Source: Sphingomonas oligoaromativorans
GTDB lineage: Bacteria; Pseudomonadota; Alphaproteobacteria; Sphingomonadales; Sphingomonadaceae
Reading direction: 5' to 3'
DNA length: 64,000 nucleotides
Assembly: GCF_011762195.1 (NCBI RefSeq)
Contig: NZ_JAASQK010000011.1
Location: 1-64,000, forward strand
Positions 28,012 through 36,039 of this stretch are shown here, in pieces; position 1 is the stretch's first letter, and every line of letters starts with the position of its first letter. The notes under the pieces are model-generated. The model was not told where the DNA came from. It was given only the letters and a program-made list of their open reading frames with translations, and ran no database searches. The translations under genes were made by a program, and so were the position numbers.

Positions 28012-28085
28012 TGGAGCGGGTGAAGGGAATCGAACCCTCGTCGTAAGCTTGGAAGGCTTCTGCTCTACCATTGAGCTACACCCGC
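28012..28085 (-). tRNA. tRNA-Gly (anticodon TCC)
   Basis: The minus strand folds as a tRNA: 7-bp acceptor stem GCGGGTG/CACCCGC, D-arm GCTC-AATGGTA-GAGC, anticodon loop CTTCCAA, and a T-arm with TTCGATT. The 3' CCA is encoded (28014-28012). The length is 74 bases including CCA. Confidence 0.95.
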
Positions 28086-28234
28086 CCGGCCGCCTGCCGC
28101 TTGCCACAAGGGTGAGGGCGCGGTCAACGCGGAGCTGATGCGCCGTCGCATTTCTTCGCGGATGCCGCAAAAGCGGTGACGCCGCCCGCCATGCTCCTGT
28201 ATCGTGACGGCCGGAACGGATCGGGGGACGAAGA

Positions 28235-29014
28235 ATGCGGGGAATCTGGGCGCGCGTGCTGATGGGGCTGGCCATGGCGCTGACCGCGCTGACGCCGGCC
28301 ATGGCGCGGGACGCCAGGGCGCCGCTGGTGCTCGCCGCCGCCAGCCTTCAGGAGTCGCTCACCGCCGCCGCGGACGCCTGGGCCGCGAAGGGCCACGCCA
28401 GGCCCACCATCTCCTTCGCCGCCTCCTCCGCCCTTGCCCGTCAGATCGATGCGGGGGCGCCCGCCGACATCTTCATCTCGGCCGACGAGCCGTGGATGGA
28501 CGATGTGCAGAAGAACGGCCATGTCGCGCCGGGCACGCGCGTCTCCTTCCTCGCCAACCGGCTGGTGCTGATCGCGCCGGCCACGAGCAAGGGGTCGATC
28601 GCGATCCGCAAGGGCTTCCCGCTGGCGCAGGCACTGGGGGACGGACGCCTCGCCATGGCGGACCCGGATTCGGTGCCCGCCGGCAAATATGGCAAGGCCG
28701 CGCTCACCGCATTGGGCGTCTGGCCGCAGGTGGAGCCCAAGGTGGCGCGCGGCGACAGCGTGCGGGCGGCGCTGGCCTTCGTCGAGCGCGGCGAGGCGCC
28801 CTATGGCATCGTCTATGAAACCGACGCCAAGGCGTCCAGGGCGGTGCGGATCGCCGGCATCTTCCCCGAGAACACGCACCCGGCCGTCACCTATCCGATC
28901 GCGCGGCTGACCGGATCGGCCAGCCCGGAAGCCGAGGGCTTTCGCCGCTTCCTGCTCTCAAGCGCGGGCCGGGCGATCTTCCAGCGCTACGGCTTCCTGA
29001 CGCACCGACCCTGA
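28235..29014 (+). CDS. modA: Molybdate ABC transporter substrate-binding protein
   Basis: A 259-residue periplasmic binding protein with a signal peptide ending near LTPAMA. ModA hallmarks are VLAAASLQESL, FAASSALARQIDAGAPADIFISAD, FLANRLVLIAP, LAMADPDSVPAGKYG and GEAPYGIVYETDA, which surround the oxyanion site. It delivers molybdate to ModBC. The gene starts a modABC operon with no modE regulator nearby. Confidence 0.92.
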   Translation: MRGIWARVLMGLAMALTALTPAMARDARAPLVLAAASLQESLTAAADAWAAKGHARPTISFAASSALARQIDAGAPADIFISADEPWMDDVQKNGHVAPGTRVSFLANRLVLIAPATSKGSIAIRKGFPLAQALGDGRLAMADPDSVPAGKYGKAALTALGVWPQVEPKVARGDSVRAALAFVERGEAPYGIVYETDAKASRAVRIAGIFPENTHPAVTYPIARLTGSASPEAEGFRRFLLSSAGRAIFQRYGFLTHRP

Positions 29015-29017
29015 GGC

Positions 29018-29716
29018 GTGACGCTCAGCGCCGACGACTGGGAGATCATCCGCCTGTCGCTGAAGGTGAGCGGCGTGGCGGTGGGGCTGGCGCTGCCGGT
29101 ATCGTTCGCGCTCGCCTATCTGCTGGCGCGCGGGCGGTTTCCGGGCAAGGCGGTGCTGGACGGACTCGTCCACCTGCCGCTGGTGCTGCCGCCGGTGGTG
29201 ACGGGCTGGCTGCTGCTGATCGGCTTCGGCCTGCGGGGGCCGATCGGCGGGCCGCTGCACGACTGGTTCGGCATCACGCTGATCTTCCGCTGGACGGGCG
29301 CGGCGTTCGCCGCCGCGATCATGGCGCTGCCGCTGATGGTGCGTGCCATCCGCCTGTCGATCGAGGCCGTCGACCGGCGGCTGGAGGGCGCGGCCCGCAC
29401 GCTCGGCGCGAGCCCGTGGCACGCCTTCCGCACCGTCACGCTGCCGCTGTCGAGGCCCGGCGTGCTGGCGGCGCTGGTGCTGGGCTTCGCGCGATCGATC
29501 GGCGAGTTCGGCGCGACCATCACCTTCGTCTCCAACATCCCCGGCGAGACGCGCACGCTGCCGCTCGCCATCTACGCCGCGCTCCAGATGCCGGGCAACG
29601 ACGCCACCGTGGCGCGGCTCGCGATGATCTCGGTGGCGCTGTCGCTGGGGGCGCTGGTGGCATCCGAATGGCTCAACCGCCGCCATGCCTTCGGGCGGGG
29701 TGGCCATGTCCTTTGA
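29018..29716 (+). CDS. modB: Molybdate ABC transporter permease
   Basis: A 232-residue inner-membrane permease with about five helices. The ATPase-contact EAA loop reads EGAARTLGASPWHAFRTVTLPLSRPG, and the family-typical GFARSIGEFGATITFVSNIPGETRTLPLAIY follows. GTG 29018, 3 bases after the modA stop, is the start. The 3' end overlaps modC by 11 bases. Confidence 0.92.
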   Translation: MTLSADDWEIIRLSLKVSGVAVGLALPVSFALAYLLARGRFPGKAVLDGLVHLPLVLPPVVTGWLLLIGFGLRGPIGGPLHDWFGITLIFRWTGAAFAAAIMALPLMVRAIRLSIEAVDRRLEGAARTLGASPWHAFRTVTLPLSRPGVLAALVLGFARSIGEFGATITFVSNIPGETRTLPLAIYAALQMPGNDATVARLAMISVALSLGALVASEWLNRRHAFGRGGHVL

Positions 29717-30332
29717 CATCGACGTCGCGAAGCGGCTCGGCGACATCGAAATCGCCGCTGCCTTCTCGGTCGGGCCGGGCCTGACCGCGCTCACCGGGCC
29801 GTCGGGCGCGGGCAAGACCTCGCTGCTGGCGATGGTGGCGGGGTTGCTCAAGCCCGATCGCGGCCATGTCCGGGTCGACGGCGTGACGCTGTTCGACAAG
29901 GCGGAGGGCATCGATCTGCCGCCAAACAGGCGCCGCATCGGATATGTCTTTCAGGACGCGCGGCTCTTCCCGCATCGCCGGGTGCGCGCCAACCTGCTTT
30001 ACGGCCACAGGCTCGCCACACCCGAGGATCGCTGGATCGGGCTGGAGGACGTCGTCTCGTTTCTCGGCATCGCTCCTCTGCTCGATCGCTGGCCGCGCTC
30101 GCTCTCGGGCGGCGAGGCGCAGCGCGTGGCGATCGGGCGGGCGCTGCTGTCCGGCCCGCGCTCGCTGTTGATGGACGAGCCGCTCTCCTCGCTCGATCCG
30201 CCCCGCCGCGCCGAGATCATGACGCTGATCGAGCGGGTGCGCGACGAGCTCGCCGTGCCGATCCTCTACGTCACCCATGATGGCGCCGAGGCCGAACGCC
30301 TCGCCACCCAGCGGATCACGCTCGGCATATAG
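29706..30332 (+). CDS. modC: Molybdate ABC transporter ATP-binding protein, short form
   Basis: A 208-residue ATPase with Walker A GPSGAGKTS, Q-loop VFQDARLFPH, signature LSGGEAQRV, Walker B LLMDEPLSSLD and switch VTHDGAEAE. It ends right after the nucleotide-binding domain, so the C-terminal TOBE/Mop molybdate-binding domain of the usual ~350-residue ModC is missing. The stop is followed by ordinary intergenic DNA and a terminator, not by a frameshifted remnant. ATG 29706 starts inside modB. Confidence 0.88.
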   Translation: MSFDIDVAKRLGDIEIAAAFSVGPGLTALTGPSGAGKTSLLAMVAGLLKPDRGHVRVDGVTLFDKAEGIDLPPNRRRIGYVFQDARLFPHRRVRANLLYGHRLATPEDRWIGLEDVVSFLGIAPLLDRWPRSLSGGEAQRVAIGRALLSGPRSLLMDEPLSSLDPPRRAEIMTLIERVRDELAVPILYVTHDGAEAERLATQRITLGI

Positions 30333-30365
30333 AAAAAGGGCGGCTCCGCAACGGAACCGCCCCTT
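30331..30365 (-). terminator. Rho-independent terminator for the ferredoxin-NADP reductase operon
   Basis: A 13-14-base stem (AAGGGGCGGTTCCG / CGGAGCCGCCCTT on the minus strand, with one bulge and one mismatch) is followed on the minus strand by TTTTTCT. It lies 21 bases past the reductase stop and also separates it from the convergent modC. Confidence 0.75.
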
Positions 30366-30386
30366 CAAAAGTCGTCTTAGATACCT

Positions 30387-31190
30387 TTATCCGACGAAGG
30401 CGCGCTCGATCACATAATGGCCCGGCGCCGCGTTCGAGCCTTCGGAGAAACCGAGGCCATCGAAGGTGTGGGCCAGATCCTTAATCATCGCCATGCTGCC
30501 GCACATCATCACGCGATCATGCTCGGGATCGAAGGCGCGCTCGCCGAGCACGGTCGGGCCGAACAGCGTGCCGTCCTCGACCAGCCCGCCGATGCGCTTG
30601 CTGGTGTGGAACGGCTCGCGCGTCACGGTCGGGATGTAATGGAACTGGAGCAGCGCCTGATCCGAGACGAGCGGATCGTCGGCGAGCTGCGCCTCCAGCT
30701 CGCCCCGGAAGGCGAGGTCGCTCACCCGGCGCACCGAGTGGACCAGGATGATCTGCGAGAAGCGATCATAGATGTCGGGATCGCGGATGATCGACAGGAA
30801 GGGCGCGAGGCCGGTGCCGGTCGAGAGCAGGAACAGGCGACGGCCGGGCAGCAGCGCGTCGGCCACCAGCGTGCCGGTCGGCTTGCGGCCGAGGAAGACG
30901 GGATCGCCCTCCTTGATCGTCTGGAGACGCGAGGTCAGCGGGCCGTCCGGCACCTTGATCGAGAGGAAGTCCAGCTCCTCCGCATAGGCCGGGCTGGCGA
31001 TCGAGTATGCGCGCAGCAGCGGGCGCTGCCCGTCGGGCAGGCCGAGCATGACGAACTCGCCCGAGCGGAAGCGGAAGCTCGACGGGCGCGTGATCGAGAA
31101 GCTGAAGAGATGCTCGTTCCAGTGATGGACGCGCGTAACCGTCTCGACGCTGAGCGCAGTGGTGGGCGTAAGGGTGTGAAGCTCGCTCAA
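30387..31190 (-). CDS. fpr: Ferredoxin--NADP+ reductase
   Basis: A 267-residue FAD enzyme moving electrons between NADPH and ferredoxin/flavodoxin. FAD-binding RAYSIASP and the FAD/NADP domain segments LDFLSIKVPDGPLTSRLQ, LLSTGTGLAPFLSIIRD, ILVHSVRRVSDLAF and the C-terminal HYVIERAFVG mark the bacterial class II Fpr family. The start is TTG 31190, overlapping the stop of the upstream gene as TTGA, so translation is coupled. A perfect inverted repeat upstream of the operon suggests a dedicated regulator. Confidence 0.88.
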   Translation of the reverse strand: MSELHTLTPTTALSVETVTRVHHWNEHLFSFSITRPSSFRFRSGEFVMLGLPDGQRPLLRAYSIASPAYAEELDFLSIKVPDGPLTSRLQTIKEGDPVFLGRKPTGTLVADALLPGRRLFLLSTGTGLAPFLSIIRDPDIYDRFSQIILVHSVRRVSDLAFRGELEAQLADDPLVSDQALLQFHYIPTVTREPFHTSKRIGGLVEDGTLFGPTVLGERAFDPEHDRVMMCGSMAMIKDLAHTFDGLGFSEGSNAAPGHYVIERAFVG

Positions 31191-31642
31191 CGGCCGGCCT
31201 CCTGATTGTCGTGGGTTGCGATGCCGGCCGGGGCGAGCCCGATCTCGGCGAGGATGGGGGTCGCTTCGTCCAGCGCGCACGCGATCGGAGAAACGGCCTC
31301 TTCGGCGACCAGCAGAGCAAGCGTGCCGTCGCGACGACCATGGCTCGCGGGATCAAGGCTCGCGCTCCACAGCGTCAGCAGGATCGCCTCGTCCTCGCCG
31401 ATCCGCGTGCTGCCGATCGGGGCGAGGCCGAGCTTCTCCAGCCCGTCGCTGTCGAGCATGGCCATCACGGTGTTGAACGCCGGCAGCGCGGTGGCCACGC
31501 CCATGCCCTCGAAGGCGGGCTCCAGCGCCGCGAACGGGCCGGTGCCCGCGCTCGCCGCCGTGGCCCAGCTCCGCATCGCCCAGAGCAGGAATCGGCTGCC
31601 CTGGTTGAGCCGGTGAACCGGCTGGTCGATGAGAAGGTACAT
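31187..31642 (-). CDS. Hypothetical protein coupled to ferredoxin-NADP reductase
   Basis: A 151-residue protein of unrecognised family, mostly alpha-helical by composition. It begins MYLLIDQPVHRLNQGSRFLLWAMRSW and contains an Ala/Gly-rich centre (FEGMGVATALPAFNTVMAML). GGAG lies 9 bases before ATG 31642, favouring it over a TTG at 31657. Its stop overlaps the reductase start (TTGA), so the two are likely made together. No catalytic motif or membrane segment is clear. Confidence 0.6.
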   Translation of the reverse strand: MYLLIDQPVHRLNQGSRFLLWAMRSWATAASAGTGPFAALEPAFEGMGVATALPAFNTVMAMLDSDGLEKLGLAPIGSTRIGEDEAILLTLWSASLDPASHGRRDGTLALLVAEEAVSPIACALDEATPILAEIGLAPAGIATHDNQEAGR

Positions 31643-31671
31643 GAACGAAGTCTCCAAACAGTCGAGCGCAC

Positions 31672-31694
31672 ATATTGCGAACCGATCGCAATAT
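31672..31694 (-). promoter_or_regulatory. 23-base perfect inverted repeat upstream of fpr operon
   Basis: Arms ATATTGCGA / TCGCAATAT, 9 bases each, around a 5-base spacer ACCGA. It ends 30 bases upstream of the ATG at 31642, where a repressor could block the promoter. The regulator is not evident. Confidence 0.65.
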
Positions 31695-31904
31695 CAATGC
31701 CGGGCGCGTCGACTGGCCGCTCTCCCTTTCTCCCGATCGATCGCGGCCGAAGCCGATGAACGATGGGCGACTGGTCGCGTCGCGCTAACAAAAAGGGCTG
31801 GTCGGCCCATGCGGCCCCCTCAAGAGCAATGTGGCGCCGGAGTCAATGTAGGCTTTCTTGGGAGGCCCGAGCGCGGGCTTCGCCATGCCCCGCTCCGGGG
31901 CAAA

Positions 31905-31937
31905 TCCACCGCGCGGGACGAGGCCTCGCGCGGTGGA
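31905..31937 (-). terminator. Hairpin terminator of the Fap-like operon
   Basis: Perfect 11-base arms TCCACCGCGCG / CGCGCGGTGGA around an 11-base loop, 10 bases past the stop of the FapF-like gene. On the minus strand the stem runs into TTTG, a short T-run. Confidence 0.65.
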
Positions 31938-31947
31938 CGGCGACCGG

Positions 31948-33279
31948 TCAGAACAGGTCGAAGGTGAGCGGAATACGCAGCGTCGTGCGCAGATCGGTCG
32001 CATCGTCGGTCACCCCGGCCTCGATGCTCCAGTTGATCGTGGTGCGCTGGTTCACGCGATAGCTGACGCCGAACAGGAAGCGGCCCAGTTGCAGATCGCG
32101 CGTCCTCTGCGTGGTGGGATCGTTATAGGCCCCTCTCTGGCTGTTGAAGGTCCGCAGCCGGCTCTTCGTCCCCAGCACCCAGGTATGGGCATAGCCGAGG
32201 CTGATCGAGGTGCGCGGATTGAGCGAGATGGCGATGCCCGCGCTCGCGCTGGGCTCGCCGCCCGGCCACACCCGCTCGATCAGCGCCGGCCCGATCACCG
32301 TGTTGGGCGAGTTGGGGAAGTTGTAGGTATAGCCGATCGTCCCGAACAGCACGGCCGGATCGGTCGGCAGGATCGCGGTCAGATTGGGCTGCACACCCCA
32401 GAAGCCCGCACCGGTCGCCGCCTTCAGGGCGTTGCCGAGCGAATCGCGGGGGACGGTGAAGGGATTGGTGCCGGTCGGCGCGATCGCCTGCACGCCGGCG
32501 ATCAGATAGGGCGAACCGTTATGCCCGTCGGTGAGCTGATAGCGGGCGCCGAAATCGATATCGCCGAGATGGCCGTTGTTCACCGGCTTGTCGATCTGCC
32601 CGGCATTGGGGTTGTTGGGGTCCGCCACCGGCGCCAGCACCGATTTGCTGGAACGATAGACATAGGGGATGCGGGCGTTGATCTCGAACCGGTTGGTGAC
32701 GCCGAAACGCGCCACGCCCGCCGCCGTTATGAAGTCGTCCCGGCTCTGGTTGATGTCGAACACGCCGATCAGCACCGACGCCGGCACCTCGACACCGCGG
32801 AAGATCACGCTGTTGTTGTCGGCGCGGGCATATTCGAGATCGCTCTCCAGCGTCAGCCGGCCCTTCTTGGTGATGATGCCGCCCTGCGCGTCGAGCACCG
32901 CGACCTGCACCTGGCGCTGATCGGTCGGCGCCTCGCCGACGGTCTGGACGCCGCCCGCGCCGCTGCCCGGCGCGCGCTCCGGCGGGGCCGGCGGGGGCGA
33001 GACGGGGAGCGGCACCTCGCCGGGCTGGCCGGCGCTCGCCACCGCCGGCGCGCCGCCCACCTTGGCGTAGAAGCGCGCCTCCAGCGATTCCAGCCGGCGG
33101 CGCTCGGCATCGAGCGAGCGCTGCTGCTCCTCCAGCGCGGCGCGCTCGGCCGCGATCTCCTGCCTGAGCGCGGCGATGTCGTCGGGCGCGCTGCTGACGG
33201 CGGCGGGCGCGGCGGCAGCCTCCGCCGGCGCGGGCGAAGATGTGCCGGCGAGCAACAGGGCGAGCATTGCTGCGATCAT
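31948..33279 (-). CDS. FapF-like outer-membrane barrel with N-terminal coiled coil
   Basis: A 443-residue protein with a signal peptide (MIAAMLALLLAGTSSPA), a heptad-rich coiled-coil (DDIAALRQEIAAERAALEEQ to RLESLEARF, about residues 33-70), a Pro/Gly linker, and a C-terminal beta-barrel from about residue 140. Barrel-like strands include GVARFGVTNRFEINARIPY, TSISLGYAHTWVLG and the end LRIPLTFDLF. This architecture (signal, coiled coil, plug/linker, barrel) matches FapF, the outer-membrane pore that exports Fap amyloid subunits. It is the last gene of the operon, as in Pseudomonas fapA-F. Similar barrels occur in other transporters, so the FapF call rests on architecture plus context. Confidence 0.7.
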   Translation of the reverse strand: MIAAMLALLLAGTSSPAPAEAAAAPAAVSSAPDDIAALRQEIAAERAALEEQQRSLDAERRRLESLEARFYAKVGGAPAVASAGQPGEVPLPVSPPPAPPERAPGSGAGGVQTVGEAPTDQRQVQVAVLDAQGGIITKKGRLTLESDLEYARADNNSVIFRGVEVPASVLIGVFDINQSRDDFITAAGVARFGVTNRFEINARIPYVYRSSKSVLAPVADPNNPNAGQIDKPVNNGHLGDIDFGARYQLTDGHNGSPYLIAGVQAIAPTGTNPFTVPRDSLGNALKAATGAGFWGVQPNLTAILPTDPAVLFGTIGYTYNFPNSPNTVIGPALIERVWPGGEPSASAGIAISLNPRTSISLGYAHTWVLGTKSRLRTFNSQRGAYNDPTTQRTRDLQLGRFLFGVSYRVNQRTTINWSIEAGVTDDATDLRTTLRIPLTFDLF

Positions 33280-33325
33280 GGCATCCCCCAATGTTCGCCG
33301 ATCCCCATCGGCGGCCTACGAACCC

Positions 33326-34033
33326 CTAATGCGCGCGTGCCGAATCGAATGCCGCCCGCGCCGCGAGGAAGGCGCTGCTGATCGCGGCGACCGGCACGTT
33401 CTGCATGTCGATGTTGATAGTGCTGGTGGTGTCGATGGTACGGTTGTTGGCGGTGTTGGCGATCACCACGCCGGTCGCCTGCCCGATCAGGTGCTGCACC
33501 TCGATCGAGGGGCCGGCATAGGTGACGACGTCGCCGCGATCGGTGCTGGTGAGGCTGTAGCTGCCCGACGCGGTCTGCACCGGCGCGCCGTTGGCGGTGA
33601 GCGGGAGGGCGTTGCCGCCGGTCGAGGCCGGAGATGCGTTCGACACGATGGTCACGGCCGGGGTGCTTGGCGTGGAGACGACGGTGGCTCCGTTCGCCGA
33701 CCGCGAAACGCTGACGCCGGTGCCGTCCGCGGCGCCCGCCACGCTGGTGCCGCCGCTGCCGCTCGCCGGGCCGCCGTCGCCCGAATAGACGTGGACGCCC
33801 GCATCAGGCCCTTCGCTGCTGTAGACGGTGTGAAGCGCCAGCGCGCCGTCGATGCGCGTCTGCACGTCGATCCCGATCGCGATGTCGAGCCCGTTCGGAA
33901 GATCGAAGCCGCCCCGCATCTCGCCCAGTTCGGCATCGGGAACGCGCGGGCTGTCGAACAGCGAGGGCGGGGGCGCCTTCACGACGATGGGCTGCACCAC
34001 CGAAAGCGCGAGAGCCAGAAGTGACAGCAGCAT
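33326..34033 (-). CDS. Secreted protein in the FapE position
   Basis: A 235-residue protein with an N-terminal hydrophobic signal-like segment (MLLSLLALALSVVQPIVV). It then has DSPRVPDAELGEMRGGFDLPNGLDIAIGIDVQTRIDG, a Gly/Ser/Thr-rich repetitive centre (GGPASGSGGTSVAGAADG) and a C-terminal part with NTANNRTIDTTSTINIDMQNVP. ELGEMRGGF is a phrase I associate with proteins of unknown function accompanying surface-fibre systems. It sits between the C39 peptidase and the FapF-like barrel, where fapE lies in Pseudomonas. Function is unknown; a minor fibre component or export helper is possible. Confidence 0.6.
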   Translation of the reverse strand: MLLSLLALALSVVQPIVVKAPPPSLFDSPRVPDAELGEMRGGFDLPNGLDIAIGIDVQTRIDGALALHTVYSSEGPDAGVHVYSGDGGPASGSGGTSVAGAADGTGVSVSRSANGATVVSTPSTPAVTIVSNASPASTGGNALPLTANGAPVQTASGSYSLTSTDRGDVVTYAGPSIEVQHLIGQATGVVIANTANNRTIDTTSTINIDMQNVPVAAISSAFLAARAAFDSARAH

Positions 34034-34046
34034 GGCGTCGCCCTCC

Positions 34047-34751
34047 CTAGAAGGAGTTCAGGCCGGGCCTCGTCAACGCCAGCCCGGACAGGCTGAGCGG
34101 TTCGGCTCCGGGATAGAAGCGGTAGCTCGGGGCACGCGCGAGGTCCGCCGCCTGGTTGAAATGCGCGTTGGCGACCGACGTGCGCCCGTTCAGGACGAAA
34201 TAGACGTTGTTCCACTGCTTCTGGAACACCGAGCGATCTTCGCGCCGCAGGCCGAGCGAGGGATCGCCGAGGATCAGCGTCCGCCCCTCGAAGCCCACCA
34301 CCACCACGAAATGCCGGTATCCGTTGAAATTGATGAGCGCGATGCCCGGCGTGCGGGCCTTCATGATCTGCCCCAGCGTCACCCGATAGCCATCCGCCGA
34401 CAGGCCGCGCGCGGCGAGATAGCGCTTCATGTCGAGCATCGAGAAGCCGACCTTGCGGATCTGCGCCTGATCGCCGTCGCGCCACATGCCGAGGAAGACG
34501 CTCTGCTCGGTCTGGGGATCGTCGTAATGATAGCGCAGCAGCGTCGCGAGCGCGGCCGAGCCGCAGCTAAAATCATATTGCTGGCGCACCACCGTGTCGA
34601 AACGGCGGCCGATCATGCTGTTGACGGGGAGGCGGAACTCCATCGTTCCACCATAATTGACCCGGTTGTCGCCCTCCGGGAGCAGCGCGCCGGAGCAGGC
34701 GCCGAGTGGGAGCAGCACCCCCATCCATGCCATGATCGCCCCCGATCTCAT
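34047..34751 (-). CDS. FapD-like C39 papain-fold peptidase, lipoprotein
   Basis: A 234-residue C39-family cysteine peptidase. The catalytic residues are visible: C63 in YDFSCGSAAL, H147 in GYRHFVVVVGFEG and D163 in LILGDPSLG. A lipobox-like LPLGAC (Cys 19) suggests periplasmic anchoring. Stand-alone C39 proteins of this kind are FapD in functional-amyloid operons, where they process or regulate subunit export. Other C39 peptidases trim bacteriocin leaders, but those are fused to ABC transporters, absent here. GGGAG lies 6-7 bases before ATG 34751. Gaps to its neighbours are 15 and 13 bases. Confidence 0.8.
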   Translation of the reverse strand: MRSGAIMAWMGVLLPLGACSGALLPEGDNRVNYGGTMEFRLPVNSMIGRRFDTVVRQQYDFSCGSAALATLLRYHYDDPQTEQSVFLGMWRDGDQAQIRKVGFSMLDMKRYLAARGLSADGYRVTLGQIMKARTPGIALINFNGYRHFVVVVGFEGRTLILGDPSLGLRREDRSVFQKQWNNVYFVLNGRTSVANAHFNQAADLARAPSYRFYPGAEPLSLSGLALTRPGLNSF

Positions 34752-34766
34752 GACACTCTCCCTGTT

Positions 34767-35120
34767 TCAGGGCCGGATTGCGACGTTCACGTTCAACGAC
34801 GAATTGATCGCAACATTGTTGCCCGTATTGGCACTCAGCACGGACAGTCCGTTCATGTTCTGAAAGGATGTCGGGTCGAAGTTTATCGTACCGGTCACCG
34901 AATTTCCATCGACATGATTGCCGGAAACTGTGTTGGTATTTTGCGCCATGATATATTGATCGACATTGGCCATGCCGGTGATCGTGCTCAACTGCCCGTC
35001 ACCCACGGCACCCGCCTGCCCAAAGGGCAAGGAGGGCGCGGCGGCGGCGGTCTGCGCCATGCCCGGCGCGGCGATCGACCCGAGGGCCAAGGCCCCGGCG
35101 ATAAGGAACGCCCTGTTCAT
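34767..35120 (-). CDS. Small secreted candidate amyloid subunit (FapA/B-like position)
   Basis: A 117-residue protein with a signal peptide (FLIAGALALGSIAAPGMAQ) and an Asn/Ser/Thr-rich mature chain (MAQNTNTVSGNHVDGNSVTG). Its C-terminus, SFQNMNGLSVLSANTGNNVA then INSSLNVNV, closely matches the C-terminus of the larger product at 35200-36039. Low complexity, abundant Asn/Gly/Ser and secretion fit an amyloid nucleator or minor subunit. The gene is preceded by AGGGGA and sits directly before the C39 peptidase gene. The role is inferred from composition and order. Confidence 0.65.
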   Translation of the reverse strand: MNRAFLIAGALALGSIAAPGMAQTAAAAPSLPFGQAGAVGDGQLSTITGMANVDQYIMAQNTNTVSGNHVDGNSVTGTINFDPTSFQNMNGLSVLSANTGNNVAINSSLNVNVAIRP

Positions 35121-35199
35121 CGTTCCGTCCCCTGCGAAAGGAAGCGCGCCCTGAAAGACGGAAGGCGCGGAACCGGTCTGCCCCGCGCCTCCCTTCGGC

Positions 35200-36039
35200 T
35201 TATTGCAGATTGATCGTCCCGGCCGAGACGCTGACGTTGACCGAGCTGTTCTGCGAGGCGCCCACGCCGGTGTTCATGTTGAGCGCTTGCAGGCCGGCGA
35301 AGTTCTGGAACGCGCCGTTGTCGACGGTCAGGCTGTTGTTCGGGCCGTTGTCCGTGCCGCGATTGGCCGCGTAGGAGACCCACGCGCCCGTCACGTTGCT
35401 CGCCAGATCGGACGAGGAGACGACCGAGGTGTTCACCGAGCTGTCGTTATAGCTGTCGGTGGTCGTGCGGGAATGATCGGAATTGTCATTGCCGCTGTCG
35501 GCGATCGAGGTGGTGGTCGTCGCGGTCCAGGTCTTGGTGCGGTTGTTGCTGTCATGCTGCGAGTTGTCGGTCGCCGACCCGCCATTGTTCGCCGCCACCG
35601 TGCCGGCCGTGTTGGTCGAGGTGTTGGTCTTCGTGTCCGTCTTGGTCAGCGTGTTGGTCTTGGTCGAGTTGCCGCTGTCCGTGACGGTCGCGGTGTTCGT
35701 CCGGGTGTCGGTATCGTTCGACGTCCAGGCCTTGTTCGACGTCCAGGCGAAATTCTTCGAATTGTCCGAACTGTCGGTGCTGGTCGACGTGCTGTTGTTG
35801 CTGTCGGCGGTGTTGCCGCTGTCCGTGACGCCGAGCGTACTCGTCTTGTTCACCGTGGTGGTGGACGTGTTGGTCGTGCTGGCATCCCCGGTCGCCGCGG
35901 CGCTGCCGAGGCCGGCCCAGTTGGTGGTGGTCGTCGCCGTCGTCGGTGTCCCGCCGCCGCCCGGCCCCGGATCCGCAAGCGCGGTGCCCGAAATCATGAT
36001 GGCGGCGAATGATGCGGTCAGCAGAAGATGGGTCTTCAT
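35200..36039 (-). CDS. Ser/Thr/Asn/Asp-rich secreted candidate major amyloid subunit
   Basis: A 279-residue protein, first gene of the operon. ATG 36039 follows a strong AGGAGG at 8 bases. A signal peptide (LLLTASFAAIMISGTALA) precedes a very low-complexity chain dominated by Thr, Ser, Asn and Asp. VTDSGN-like motifs recur three times (TDSGNTADS, TDSGNSTKT, ADSGNDNSD), with TSNKAWTSND between. The C-terminus FQNFAGLQALNMNTGVGA then SQNSSVNVSV is shared with the next gene's product. Such composition is expected of a secreted fibre protein like FapC, though the exact FapC Asn/Gln repeat was not identified. Function is inferred. Confidence 0.65.
   Translation of the reverse strand: MKTHLLLTASFAAIMISGTALADPGPGGGGTPTTATTTTNWAGLGSAAATGDASTTNTSTTTVNKTSTLGVTDSGNTADSNNSTSTSTDSSDNSKNFAWTSNKAWTSNDTDTRTNTATVTDSGNSTKTNTLTKTDTKTNTSTNTAGTVAANNGGSATDNSQHDSNNRTKTWTATTTTSIADSGNDNSDHSRTTTDSYNDSSVNTSVVSSSDLASNVTGAWVSYAANRGTDNGPNNSLTVDNGAFQNFAGLQALNMNTGVGASQNSSVNVSVSAGTINLQ

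Larger units (their letters stand above)
31643..31947. other. Intergenic region holding an operator-like repeat and the amyloid-operon terminator
   Basis: No gene is supported in these 305 bases. The right part is the 3' side of the Fap-like operon with its hairpin (31905-31937). The left part is the promoter side of the fpr operon with a perfect inverted repeat (31672-31694). Confidence 0.6.

Noticed and set aside
28086-28234. Molybdenum-cofactor riboswitch or ModE box before modA
   Set aside because: No recognisable conserved core or ModE-type inverted repeat was seen in the 149-base leader.
31948-36039. Curli (csg) system
   Set aside because: No CsgG-like lipoprotein pore or CsgE/F; the C39 peptidase and coiled-coil barrel fit Fap better.
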